From Saprospiraceae bacterium (GTDB lineage Bacteria; Bacteroidota; Bacteroidia; Chitinophagales; Saprospiraceae), in the NCBI GenBank assembly GCA_028285085.1, contig JANQQI010000059.1, positions 1 to 37,735 on the forward strand: 37,735 nucleotides of DNA. Direction: 5' to 3'. Of this stretch, positions 17,657-25,779 are shown in pieces (positions within the stretch are counted from its first letter, which is position 1; each line of letters begins with the position of its first letter). The notes under the pieces are model-generated. The model was not told the DNA's origin. It did no database searches and worked only from the letters and a program-made list of their open reading frames with translations. The position numbers and the translations under genes were made by a program.

Positions 17657-17920
17657 ATGAATATTACCTTTAGAGAATTACGCCAAATCAAACACAGTCT
17701 TCCTACAGGTAGCGTCGAACGCATTGCCAATGAGCTGAACCTTAAGCCTCAGACCGTTCGCAATTACTTTGGAGCGAAGAAGTATGTTGACGGGCAATTC
17801 ACAGGTAAGCACATCCAACCTGGCCCAAATGGCGGTATTGTAAATCTAAAGGATACGTCCATTCTCGACCTGGCACGAAAAATCATTTCTGAGTCTACAA
17901 CTCAAGTTGGTCTGGAATAG
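17657..17920 (+). CDS. small helix-turn-helix DNA-binding protein, unassigned
   Basis: An 87-residue soluble protein. Residues about 18-40 (GSVERIANELNLKPQTVRNYF) form a clear helix-turn-helix: one helix, a turn at LNLKP, then a recognition helix. It is followed by a basic, Gly-rich stretch (GAKKYVDGQFTGKHIQPGPNGG) and a C-terminal helix (SILDLARKIISE). I do not recognise a named family. The gene stands alone, with a promoter-like pair upstream and two terminators in a row downstream, which suggests independent, perhaps high, expression. Possible roles are a local regulator or a small chromosome-associated protein; the sequence does not decide. DNA binding is inferred from the HTH. Confidence 0.7.
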   Translation: MNITFRELRQIKHSLPTGSVERIANELNLKPQTVRNYFGAKKYVDGQFTGKHIQPGPNGGIVNLKDTSILDLARKIISESTTQVGLE

Positions 17921-17925
17921 GCTTG

Positions 17926-17959
17926 AAAAGGGAGATTGCATCTGCGATTTCCCTTTTTT
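17926..17959 (+). terminator. strong terminator of the small HTH gene
   Basis: A fourteen-pair stem AAAAGGGAGATTGC/GCGATTTCCCTTTT (17926-17939 and 17944-17957, two G-T pairs) with loop ATCT ends in a run of T. It begins six bases after the stop codon. Confidence 0.85.
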
Positions 17960-17977
17960 AGTGTCCTGTAAAAAACG

Positions 17978-18014
17978 AAAGGCGTTTTTCTCTTGGAGGA
18001 GAAAGACGCCTTTT
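17978..18014. terminator. bidirectional terminator between the HTH gene and trmN6
   Basis: A long stem AAAGGCGTTTTTCTC (17978-17992) against GAGAAAGACGCCTTT (17999-18013) has one mismatch and runs into T on the plus strand and into T (plus-strand A) on the minus strand. It can end the HTH transcript a second time and the minus-strand trmN6 transcript. Confidence 0.7.
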
Positions 18015-18034
18015 GTTTTAAGGTATTTCGTGAA

Positions 18035-18772
18035 CTAGATATTTAGATAGAACGCATCGGTCAAGTGGCGATAAGCCTCCGACGGATCCTGAGTATCTTC
18101 GATGTAAAGTACCAAATGATCGCGTTTGGGCACGCTAGGTATCTTTTCAAATTGTAGCAGCAAACGCTCGGGTGCTTTATGGGTACGACTACGAACTTCA
18201 GTGCAACGCGTGCAATATAGACGGTAGCGCTGGGCCATTTCTTCAAATCGTAAGCCCTCCAAAAAAGGCAATATAACACAAAACTTACCAGTATCTGCCA
18301 GCAAGGTTCGCGCCGCTTGCAATAAATCACCGTTAGGCAGCTTGATGGTATGGCGAACATTATTGCGGAGATGATTATGAGAGAACGTTCCTCCCGAGAA
18401 AAAGGGAGGGTTACTCACAATCAGATCATAGATTTCCGAGCTTTGACGAGCGTAGTTTTGAATTGGTTCGTTGATCGCTTGCAGACGCGACGCCCAGACG
18501 GATTGATCCATGTTCTCCCGAGCTTGCTCACAGGCTTGCGCATCAATTTCGACAGCATGAATTCGAGCGGCATTACTACGTTGTGCCAGCATCAGTGCAA
18601 TAAGCCCCGTACCCGTTCCAATATCTAAAATAGAATGGGCTTGCTGTACATCGGCCCAAGCGCCAAGAAGTACGCCATCCGTTCCGACCTTCATGGCGCA
18701 GCGATCCTGGGCCACTTCAAATTGTTTGAACCGAAATGGTTCTATCTCTTTTTTTTCCTTATTTTCCAACAT
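18035..18772 (-). CDS. trmN6: tRNA1(Val) (adenine37-N6)-methyltransferase
   Basis: From the ATG at 18772 the protein has 245 residues, the usual size for the YfiC/TrmN6 family. An upstream in-frame TTG at 18811 would add 13 residues but almost touches the divergent gene, so ATG is preferred. Residues 4-35 carry the family opening FRFKQFEVAQDRCAMKVGTDGVLLGAW. The SAM-binding motif DIGTGTG is at 50-56, and the catalytic NPPF at 121-124 (DLIVSNPPFF) is typical of N6-adenine methyltransferases. The known enzyme uses SAM to methylate A37 in the anticodon loop of tRNA-Val. The gene is divergent from the M50/TPR gene with only 45 bases between the starts. Confidence 0.88.
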   Translation of the reverse strand: MLENKEKKEIEPFRFKQFEVAQDRCAMKVGTDGVLLGAWADVQQAHSILDIGTGTGLIALMLAQRSNAARIHAVEIDAQACEQARENMDQSVWASRLQAINEPIQNYARQSSEIYDLIVSNPPFFSGGTFSHNHLRNNVRHTIKLPNGDLLQAARTLLADTGKFCVILPFLEGLRFEEMAQRYRLYCTRCTEVRSRTHKAPERLLLQFEKIPSVPKRDHLVLYIEDTQDPSEAYRHLTDAFYLNI

Positions 18773-18817
18773 TTCCACTAGTTTCAGCGCAAATTTAGTG
18801 AATTCGAGCAAATTCAG

Positions 18818-20014
18818 ATGTATCTAAAGCTCATCTTCTGGGAAGCGGCCACCTGGCTCGGCTTATTTTATGGCCTCCTGTCCATCCTGACGATCCTGCT
18901 GGTGCGATCGCTAACAACTTTTGTCCACGAAATGGGACACGCACTACCTGCACTTTTATTTTCGAAAGATAAGGTCACCGTATACGTAGGCTCCTACGGC
19001 GACCCCGAAGGAAGTTGGCGTTGGCAGTGGGGTCGCCTGTCATTGTTTTTGAAATTTCGGGTTTGGGCTTGGGATTTGGGGGTGTGTATGCACCAACCGG
19101 TGGCTTCGCGTTGGCAAACAGCACTGATTATTCTGGGAGGACCTTTGAGCAGTGTTTTGCTAGCGATGCCCATGATAATCTATTTATCCAATTATAGTGA
19201 ATTAACGTACTACCAATTTATTCCGGCCATCTTTGTCGTTTCGGCCTTCCTGGATTTAATCGTTAATCTAAATCCCGTCTCCAGTGGTAATATGATCAAT
19301 GGTATCCGCAGTGTGGGAACTGATGGTTCACAGTTATTACAACTTATCCGCGAGCGCAATTATCCCTCGGAGTACTTTTCAGCGCTCAAAACATGGCAGG
19401 AGAATGGCGCCGAGAAAGCATTGCCTCTATTCCTGGATAGCCTAGCGCAGAAACAAGATCGCTATCTCTACCGAAGAGCAATTGATTGTGCCCTGGAAGC
19501 AAACGATCAAGAAGAGGCTATTACACTTTTCAATAACTTTCGTAGCCGATATCAACTCAAAACGGCTGACCAAGCCCGTCTTGGTGCCCTTTACCTCCAG
19601 CTTAAACGGCCGCACGACGCCATCGAATCACTTTCACGCGCGATTTATGAAGACTACCGCAATGTGGACTATCTGCACGACCGGGCAAAGGCTTATTTTG
19701 AATTAGCGGATTACGATCGGGCGCTCGACGATTTGCGCGCCGCTCTAAACTACGGTCCGGGCAGCGTAGACTTGTACCTCCTGCGAGCGGTTACTTATGC
19801 ACGCAATAGTCAATTAGCCGAAGCGGAAGCAGATCTGCAATTATTGCAACAGGTGATCCCCGAATCACCGCATCTCTTTGTGGCTTGGGCTTGGTATCAT
19901 CGGGAAATGAATTCGCCAAAAAAGGCGTTAGAGTATTTAGATCGTCTACCCAAAACTTTTGACATCCCTCATCAATTACAATATTGGCGGGATCAACAAT
20001 TAAATGTAGAATAA
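18818..20014 (+). CDS. M50-like membrane metallopeptidase domain fused to TPR repeats
   Basis: A protein of 398 residues. The first 190 hold several membrane helices, with the zinc motif H37-E-M-G-H41 in the second helix (LTTFVHEMGHALPALLF), as in M50 site-2 proteases and M50B-like proteins. A later helix (LDLIVNLNPVSSGNMING, 146-162) matches the NPDG-type motif, but the position expected to carry the third zinc ligand Asp is Asn (N158 or N161). Residues about 190-395 are TPR repeats that would sit in the cytoplasm (LYLQLKRPHDAIESLSRAI; DYLHDRAKAYFELADYDRAL). It may cleave a membrane protein with the TPR part recruiting a partner, or be inactive. The rhomboid gene follows after 37 bases on the same strand, probably in one operon. 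Confidence 0.75.
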   Translation: MYLKLIFWEAATWLGLFYGLLSILTILLVRSLTTFVHEMGHALPALLFSKDKVTVYVGSYGDPEGSWRWQWGRLSLFLKFRVWAWDLGVCMHQPVASRWQTALIILGGPLSSVLLAMPMIIYLSNYSELTYYQFIPAIFVVSAFLDLIVNLNPVSSGNMINGIRSVGTDGSQLLQLIRERNYPSEYFSALKTWQENGAEKALPLFLDSLAQKQDRYLYRRAIDCALEANDQEEAITLFNNFRSRYQLKTADQARLGALYLQLKRPHDAIESLSRAIYEDYRNVDYLHDRAKAYFELADYDRALDDLRAALNYGPGSVDLYLLRAVTYARNSQLAEAEADLQLLQQVIPESPHLFVAWAWYHREMNSPKKALEYLDRLPKTFDIPHQLQYWRDQQLNVE

Positions 20015-20051
20015 AGTCAATTCGGATTTTTGACCAAAACTGTCAACGCAA

Positions 20052-20900
20052 ATGGATAATGCCAGCGCAGTCGGCACCTTAATCATGATTTTTACTGCTT
20101 TGTCGACCTATCAAGGCTTCAAAAACCGTGAATTCTTCGAGCGATATGTTTTTGATGTCGATGCTATCCTCATCGATAAGGACTACTATCGTTTGATTAG
20201 TTCGGGGTTTCTACACGCCAATTGGTGGCATTTCGGCTTCAATATGATTGCATTACTGTCGTTCAGTAAAACGTTGGAGTTGTTGTTTGGCTACGGCCGC
20301 TTGTCATTGATTTACTTTGTCAGTATGCTCGGCGGGAGCTTTCTGGCTTTGTATATTCATCGCAACCACGGTGACTATCGAGCAGTTGGTGCCTCCGGGG
20401 CCATCAGTGGCGTCGTCTTTTCATCTATCATTCTATTTCCCGATAGCAAGATTACTTTCTTTCTGTTACCGATTGAAATCACGAGTTGGGTCTTCGGCCT
20501 GTTTTTTATTTTGATTTCGATTTTTGGTATAAAAAGTCAAAGAGATAATATTGGTCACGAGGCGCACCTCGGTGGCGCGCTGACCGGAATTTTGGTAACG
20601 ATTTTGTTGGAGCCTGCCGTTTTACAAACACATTGGTTGATTATTATGGCGCTCGCTTTGCCGACCGTAGCGTTTCTGATTTTAATCGTTCGCAATCCAG
20701 CCGTTCTTTTGGTGGATAAATATTGGGGATTTCAAAAACCAAATTGGACATCCAATAGACCGCGCAAGCCCAAGCGCCCCTCACTCAGCAAAGAACAAGA
20801 ACTTGATCAGCTTTTAGATAAAATTCGGACTAAGGGGTTCGCCAGTTTAACTCCCAAGGAAAAACAACGACTCAACGAACTACGAGATACGCTCAAATAG
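20052..20900 (+). CDS. rhomboid family intramembrane serine protease
   Basis: A protein of 282 residues with about six membrane helices. The rhomboid marks are all present: HANWWHFGFNM (His/Asn region of helix 2), the nucleophile S115 in GASGAISG and the catalytic H172 in HEAHLGGALTG. The C-terminal 60 residues are soluble and basic, ending in the short domain LDQLLDKIRTKGFASLTPKEKQRLNEL, which is often attached to rhomboids of Bacteroidota. It cleaves membrane-anchored proteins within the bilayer; its substrates are unknown. It lies 37 bases after the M50-like gene and 84 bases before the DinB-like gene. Confidence 0.92.
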   Translation: MDNASAVGTLIMIFTALSTYQGFKNREFFERYVFDVDAILIDKDYYRLISSGFLHANWWHFGFNMIALLSFSKTLELLFGYGRLSLIYFVSMLGGSFLALYIHRNHGDYRAVGASGAISGVVFSSIILFPDSKITFFLLPIEITSWVFGLFFILISIFGIKSQRDNIGHEAHLGGALTGILVTILLEPAVLQTHWLIIMALALPTVAFLILIVRNPAVLLVDKYWGFQKPNWTSNRPRKPKRPSLSKEQELDQLLDKIRTKGFASLTPKEKQRLNELRDTLK

Positions 20901-20918
20901 TGTGGTGATGTCAAATCT

Positions 20919-20973
20919 TGATCCGGATCATGGTAGAATTGATCAAATGCCCGCACCTTTGATTCGAATCAAA
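20919..20973. promoter_or_regulatory. two matched palindromes, possible operator
   Basis: TGATCCGGATCA (20919-20930) and TGATTCGAATCA (20960-20971) are both perfect palindromes of the form TGATYCGRATCA. The second extends to the 16-base palindrome TTTGATTCGAATCAAA (20958-20973). Their centres are 41 bases apart, close to four helical turns. A smaller TTGATCAA (20939-20946) lies between them. The downstream ATG is at 20985. This looks like a double binding site for a dimeric regulator; the protein is not identified. Confidence 0.45.
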
Positions 20974-20984
20974 TCCTTATTTTA

Positions 20985-21581
20985 ATGTCAAAGCATCGCA
21001 CCGTATATCCAGAGCAACAAATCCAGCAAATCAATGAGCTAAATGATGATTTTGCTAAGCTCCAGCATCTTCCCTTATCTCTTTTAATCCAACGACCATC
21101 ACCCAAGCAGTGGGCTATTTTGGAGATTATTGAGCACCTTAATGCTACCCATGAATTGTATCGCCCGCGGCTGGCCCAAGTTATCCAGCAAGCTCAGCCG
21201 CTTGAGTCACCAAATCCACCGTTTCGCATCCGCCCACTCGTCCACTTCTTCATCAAAGGGCAAGCGCCAAAAAATGATCAGCGACGCTGGCGGCTTAGTA
21301 CCTTCAAAGCCTTAGAGCCTCAGCTTGACCTTCCTAAAGGCGATGAAGCAATGGCCGAAAGTGTCTTTCAGCGCTTTTTTGATCATCAAGCTGCGTTGCT
21401 GGAAACTTGCCGACAAAGTCGACTGCTTGATCATCAACCACATCGTGTCATTTCCGCTATCGGCCCCATGCTCAAATTCTATTTACCCGAGGCCATTAGT
21501 TTTCTCCTTGCTCACGAAGAACGCCATTTACTACAAGCCCGCGAATATTTGGCTATACTTCAAAGTTTAGCCACCTCCTAA
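20985..21581 (+). CDS. DinB-fold (four-helix, putative metal-binding) protein
   Basis: A soluble protein of 198 residues with all-helical character. The DinB/YfiT pattern is seen in PSPKQWAILEIIEHLNATHELY (H51, H56) and FLLAHEERHLLQAREYL (H177, H181), which would supply the His residues of a metal site. Family members include thiol-dependent transferases, but most have no known reaction. It probably has its own promoter region, since a pair of matched palindromes lies just upstream and the rhomboid gene is 84 bases away. A strong bidirectional terminator follows. Confidence 0.75.
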   Translation: MSKHRTVYPEQQIQQINELNDDFAKLQHLPLSLLIQRPSPKQWAILEIIEHLNATHELYRPRLAQVIQQAQPLESPNPPFRIRPLVHFFIKGQAPKNDQRRWRLSTFKALEPQLDLPKGDEAMAESVFQRFFDHQAALLETCRQSRLLDHQPHRVISAIGPMLKFYLPEAISFLLAHEERHLLQAREYLAILQSLATS

Positions 21582-21585
21582 AATA

Positions 21586-21622
21586 AATCACCCGCCGCAA
21601 AATGGACTTGCGGCGGGTGATT
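21586..21622. terminator. bidirectional terminator between DinB-like and amylase genes
   Basis: A perfect fifteen-pair stem AATCACCCGCCGCAA/TTGCGGCGGGTGATT (21586-21600 and 21608-21622) with a seven-base loop lies between the convergent stops at 21581 and 21648. Short T-runs follow on both strands. Confidence 0.8.
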
Positions 21623-21647
21623 TTCAACCTAAATGATTGAATAGTTC

Positions 21648-23069
21648 TTATCGATTCGACAGCACCAGATAATCCCAAGCATTAAGCGTCAACTCTGCAT
21701 CTTGGGTCAGCGTAGTCGTCGTACCGGCGAACACATTATTGTATTCACCTTCGTAGTCTTCACCTTCTAATTTGACGACTTGAGGTTCAGCACTGAGATT
21801 CAAAATCACTAAAACCTTATCGTCATTTTTCTGGCGAGAGAAAGCAAATACGGCGTCGTTATTTGTGGTATTTATCCGTACTGGTTCGCCGCCGTAGCTG
21901 CCATTCCAAAGCGCTTGATTCTGATGTTTCAGATTCATCAGCGTCTTGTAGAAAGCGGTGTATTCGTAGTCGTTCCAGTCAATCGGATCACGCTCAAAGA
22001 ATTCCAGACGCTTTTTTAAAGGGGCTTCCTGGCCACCATAAAGGAGTGGCATCCCATCGAAAGTAGCGGCCAATACCGCAAAAGCTTTATGACCATCTCC
22101 TAATCGTTCGAAGACGGTACCTTGCCAACTATTTTCATCGTGATTAGTCGTAAAATACATATGGAACCCAGCCTTAAACTTAGAACGATCTTCCTCCAGG
22201 TAAGCTTGTAGGTCACCCGCTTTACGATCACCGGCAGCAATTTCGTTCGTCACATCCTTGAACTTCCAGGCATAAGTCGCAATGAAAGCACCGGAATTGG
22301 CGTGATATGGCGTCTCTGATTCGGCTAGCAAGAAAAGTGGACGAATGCTGTAAAGTTCTGCCTTGACCTGATCCCAGAAATCATCTGGCACACCGTGAGC
22401 AACATCAAAACGAAATCCGTCGAGCGCCATGTCATTTACCCAGAATTTCAAATCATCCAGCATCGCGCGACGCATATCCTGATTGTCGTAATTCAAGTCC
22501 GCTACATCAGTCCAGCCCCAAGGTTCTCCGGTCTCATAATTAATGGGATCGGTGATATTACCGTCCGCATCCTTAGTATACCAATCGGGATGTTCCGTAA
22601 TCCAGGGATGATCCCAGCCGGTGTGGTTGGGTACCCAATCGATAATCACTTTCATTCCCAGGCTATGAATCTCGTCGATGGTCGCTTTAAATTCTTCTAG
22701 GGTACCATATTCTGGATTAAAGCCACGATAATCAGCTACCGCGTAAGGGCTCCCGAGTGGGCCTTTCTGCTTTGCTTTACTAATCGGATGAATAGGCATA
22801 AACCAAAGGATATCCATTCCGAGATCCTTGATGCGAGGTAAATGTGCCCGAAAGGCCGCTAATGTTCCTTCGGGCGTAAATTGTCGAAGATTCACTTCGT
22901 AGATGGTGGCATTTTTTGCCCATTCGGGAAAATTCACCGCTGCTGGCGCAGCAAGGGTAGCCTCCTCGGCTTTATCGGTGCGAGCCTCATCCTTGGTTGT
23001 TGGTTCACCACAAGCCCCCAGCCACAAAATAGTTGCAATCATTGCGAAGACTTTTCCAATTTTCATCAT
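21648..23069 (-). CDS. GH13 alpha-amylase family lipoprotein
   Basis: A protein of 473 residues with a lipoprotein signal (MKIGKVFAMIATILWLGAC, lipobox LGAC), so it is exported and lipidated, in the periplasm or on the surface. The (beta/alpha)8 barrel carries the GH13 regions: DWVPNHTG (region I), GFRFDVAH with nucleophile D222, LLAESE with acid/base E250 and TTNHDEN with D311. The C-terminal beta domain (VLVILNLSAEPQVVKLEGEDYEG) ends at LNAWDYLVLSN. It hydrolyses alpha-1,4-glucans or maltodextrins; the exact specificity is not readable. It is the last of three minus-strand genes with a GH65 phosphorylase and beta-phosphoglucomutase, about 200 bases after the GH65 gene. Confidence 0.9.
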   Translation of the reverse strand: MMKIGKVFAMIATILWLGACGEPTTKDEARTDKAEEATLAAPAAVNFPEWAKNATIYEVNLRQFTPEGTLAAFRAHLPRIKDLGMDILWFMPIHPISKAKQKGPLGSPYAVADYRGFNPEYGTLEEFKATIDEIHSLGMKVIIDWVPNHTGWDHPWITEHPDWYTKDADGNITDPINYETGEPWGWTDVADLNYDNQDMRRAMLDDLKFWVNDMALDGFRFDVAHGVPDDFWDQVKAELYSIRPLFLLAESETPYHANSGAFIATYAWKFKDVTNEIAAGDRKAGDLQAYLEEDRSKFKAGFHMYFTTNHDENSWQGTVFERLGDGHKAFAVLAATFDGMPLLYGGQEAPLKKRLEFFERDPIDWNDYEYTAFYKTLMNLKHQNQALWNGSYGGEPVRINTTNNDAVFAFSRQKNDDKVLVILNLSAEPQVVKLEGEDYEGEYNNVFAGTTTTLTQDAELTLNAWDYLVLSNR

Positions 23070-23269
23070 AATGGAGGGTCATTTTTCTTCTAAAAGGTGT
23101 TTGTGTTTCAGACATCTCGAGCGCCCGCGAAACAACCCGAAATTAGAAAATGCGTAACGCTTTTCCAAAAAATAGTGCTTTGACCAGTTTTGTGTCTACA
23201 CGACTATTGAAAAACGGAATAATACTCATTCCAGTATGATTCTTTTTCCCTTGGCCAAGGGGTCTAAAA

Positions 23270-25576
23270 CTAAACACTGACCTCTTCTGATGGCTGAATG
23301 GAACGAACTTGATCACCAATCTGAACTTCCAAAGGTTCACCCGCTTCGTGGGTAATCAAGGTACCGGATTGTTGCACCTGAACTTTGAGCAAGTTGCCGC
23401 GGAAACGAACCTTAAAATTATAGCCTTCCCAACGTTCGGGAATAATCGGATTGAAATACAAGCGATCATTTTTAATCCGCATACCTGCAAATCCTTTAAT
23501 GACAGCCATCCAGGTACCCGCCATACTGGTGATATGGCAGCCATCTTCAGTATCATTATTATAATCATCCAAATCCAATCGTGCGGTACGCAGGTACATT
23601 TCGTAAGCTTTATCGTACATCCCTAAGACGACGGCTTGCACTACGTGAACGCAAGGCGACAATGAAGATTCGTGTACGGTCCGTGGCTCGTAAAACAAGA
23701 AGTTACGACGCAAGGTCTCAACATCAAATTCGTCTTCAAAGAAATACAATCCTTGCAAAACATCCGCTTGCTTGATAAATACGGAGCGTAAAATGCGATC
23801 CCAAGACCATTTTTGGTTAATTGGTCGCTGCTCCGGTGTCAAGTCATTAATGGTTAACTCCCATTCCTTGTCGAGGAAGCCATCGTGCTGAACATAGATA
23901 TCTAATTCTTCATCGTAGGGCAAATACATCTTTTCGACGATGTCTTTCCATCGCTTCGTTTCCGTATGCTCGTAGAACTTGATTTTTTCCTCCAGCGCCT
24001 TCCAAGCCTCCGGGCTATTGGTTTGCATGTGCTCAATAGCTTCGAGCGTGTAAGACAAACACCAGCGCGCGATATAATTAGTGTACCAGTTATTATTGAC
24101 GTTGTTTTCGTATTCGTTGGGGCCAGTAACGCCGTGCATGACGTATTGTCCGCGGCGGCTTGAGAAATGAACCCGCTGGCTCCAGAAACGCGAAATCGCA
24201 ATCAATACTTCAGTACCATAATCAACCAGATAAGATTTATCCCCGGTGTAGCGGATGTAATCGTAAATCGCGTAAGCAATCGCCCCGTTACGATGAATTT
24301 CCTCAAAGGTGATTTCCCACTCATTGTGGCACTCCTCGCCGTTCATCGTCACCATAGGATAAAGCGCTGCACCATCTTTGAAGCCTAATTTCTCGGCATT
24401 CTCGATCGCACGCTGCAGATGCTTATAGCGATAGATCAATAAATTACGAGCAACTCGCTGATCCGCAGTAGAGAGATAAAATGGGAAGCAATAAGCTTCA
24501 GTATCCCAGTAGGTACTTCCACCGTACTTTTCGCCGGTAAATCCTTTAGGGCCAATATTGAGGCGCTCGTCCTCTCCGGTATAAGTTTGATACAATTGAA
24601 AGATATTGAATCGAATCCCTTGTTGGGCAGCAACATCTCCCTCAATCGTGATATCGCTTTCTTCCCATTTCGCCATCCAGGCCTCCGCTTGCTCCTGCAA
24701 TAGTTGATCGAAGCCCTTATTGACCGCCTGTGTGATCACATTTCGGCAATTAGTTATCAACTCCGCTTTGGGATGATTCTCGGATGATAAGTTCGCTGCG
24801 TATTTGTAAATCACCAGCTCTTGTCCTTCTGCAACTTCTACGGTAGTGTTGCAAGCCACATATTTCTCTCGCTTGAGGTGAGTCGTTTCAAAATCAATGG
24901 TCTCCCCTCCCCTGACAATATCCAAATGCATTCCGGTACAAACCTGAAACGCAGTCTTTTTGGTTTCTGCGGTCAGATAAGCTTCTTGATGATCCACTTC
25001 TTCTGCAATGCTTACCCAAAATTTCTCATCATAATTCGAATCCTCATTCATCACATCGGCATCGATGGAAGCGGTCAATTCAAATGGTCCGCTGAAATTC
25101 ATCGGTGTAATTGAGTAACGAATAGCACCTACCTCGTCATCCACAATACTACAAAAACGTACCGCCTTGACTTTTACAATCTTACCACTGGCCAGCGTTG
25201 CCTCAAAGCGACGTTCGAGATAGCCTTTTTGCATATCGAGCACACGGTAAAAATCATCTACCTCACACTTCGCCAAGTCCAGTTGCTCGCCGTCAATGAG
25301 AAAATCAATGCCGACCCAGTTTGCCGCGTTAAGTACCTTCGCAAAGTACTCAGGGTAGCCATTTTTCCACCAACCAACTCTAGTTTTATCGGGATAATAC
25401 ACCCCAGCGACGTAATTACCTTGCAGTGTATCTCCACTAAAGTGTTCTTCGAAATTAGCGCGTTGCCCCATCCGGCCGTTACCGATGCTAAAAATACTTT
25501 CGCTGATACGGTTATGATCACGGTGGAACCCCTCTTCAATAATTTTCCAGGGATCGTGCTTGATATAGTTTTTCAT
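23270..25576 (-). CDS. GH65 family phosphorylase, probably maltose phosphorylase
   Basis: A cytoplasmic protein of 768 residues, the usual length for GH65. It has an N-terminal beta-sandwich (about 10-270) opening with ESIFSIGNGRMGQRANFEE, an (alpha/alpha)6 barrel (about 325-700) and a small C-terminal beta domain. Family marks are YWDTEAYCFPFYL, the general acid E488 in GVTGPNEYENNVNNNWYTN and the phosphate-binding H635-E-S-S-L-S. GH65 phosphorylases split maltose, trehalose or kojibiose with phosphate to glucose and beta-glucose-1-phosphate. The linked amylase favours maltose, and the linked pgmB gene matches the beta-G1P product. The gene lies 203 bases after pgmB, so the three may be one operon or have extra promoters. 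Confidence 0.9.
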   Translation of the reverse strand: MKNYIKHDPWKIIEEGFHRDHNRISESIFSIGNGRMGQRANFEEHFSGDTLQGNYVAGVYYPDKTRVGWWKNGYPEYFAKVLNAANWVGIDFLIDGEQLDLAKCEVDDFYRVLDMQKGYLERRFEATLASGKIVKVKAVRFCSIVDDEVGAIRYSITPMNFSGPFELTASIDADVMNEDSNYDEKFWVSIAEEVDHQEAYLTAETKKTAFQVCTGMHLDIVRGGETIDFETTHLKREKYVACNTTVEVAEGQELVIYKYAANLSSENHPKAELITNCRNVITQAVNKGFDQLLQEQAEAWMAKWEESDITIEGDVAAQQGIRFNIFQLYQTYTGEDERLNIGPKGFTGEKYGGSTYWDTEAYCFPFYLSTADQRVARNLLIYRYKHLQRAIENAEKLGFKDGAALYPMVTMNGEECHNEWEITFEEIHRNGAIAYAIYDYIRYTGDKSYLVDYGTEVLIAISRFWSQRVHFSSRRGQYVMHGVTGPNEYENNVNNNWYTNYIARWCLSYTLEAIEHMQTNSPEAWKALEEKIKFYEHTETKRWKDIVEKMYLPYDEELDIYVQHDGFLDKEWELTINDLTPEQRPINQKWSWDRILRSVFIKQADVLQGLYFFEDEFDVETLRRNFLFYEPRTVHESSLSPCVHVVQAVVLGMYDKAYEMYLRTARLDLDDYNNDTEDGCHITSMAGTWMAVIKGFAGMRIKNDRLYFNPIIPERWEGYNFKVRFRGNLLKVQVQQSGTLITHEAGEPLEVQIGDQVRSIQPSEEVSV

Positions 25577-25779
25577 CTAATTTTAAAATTTGTGGTGGCT
25601 AATGGATTTGCATGTTTTGTAAATCAAACTAATAGTCATTTTGAGTGTCCAATTCTTTTATCAAACTAAGACGAAAGTGAAAAAAGACGGACTTCAAAAG
25701 ATTTAGAAACTGAGATTACAAAGTATTGAGTTCGAAAATAAACAATGATGGTAAATAAAGAGGTCTTATCTAGCAGGAA

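Noticed and set aside
18773-18811. A TTG start that would extend TrmN6 by 13 residues.
   Set aside because: It would leave only six bases to the divergent gene's ATG, and the ATG at 18772 gives the usual family length.
20958-20973. GATTCGAATC resembling a tRNA T-arm sequence.
   Set aside because: There is no acceptor stem, anticodon arm or D-arm around it; it is better read as a palindromic binding site.
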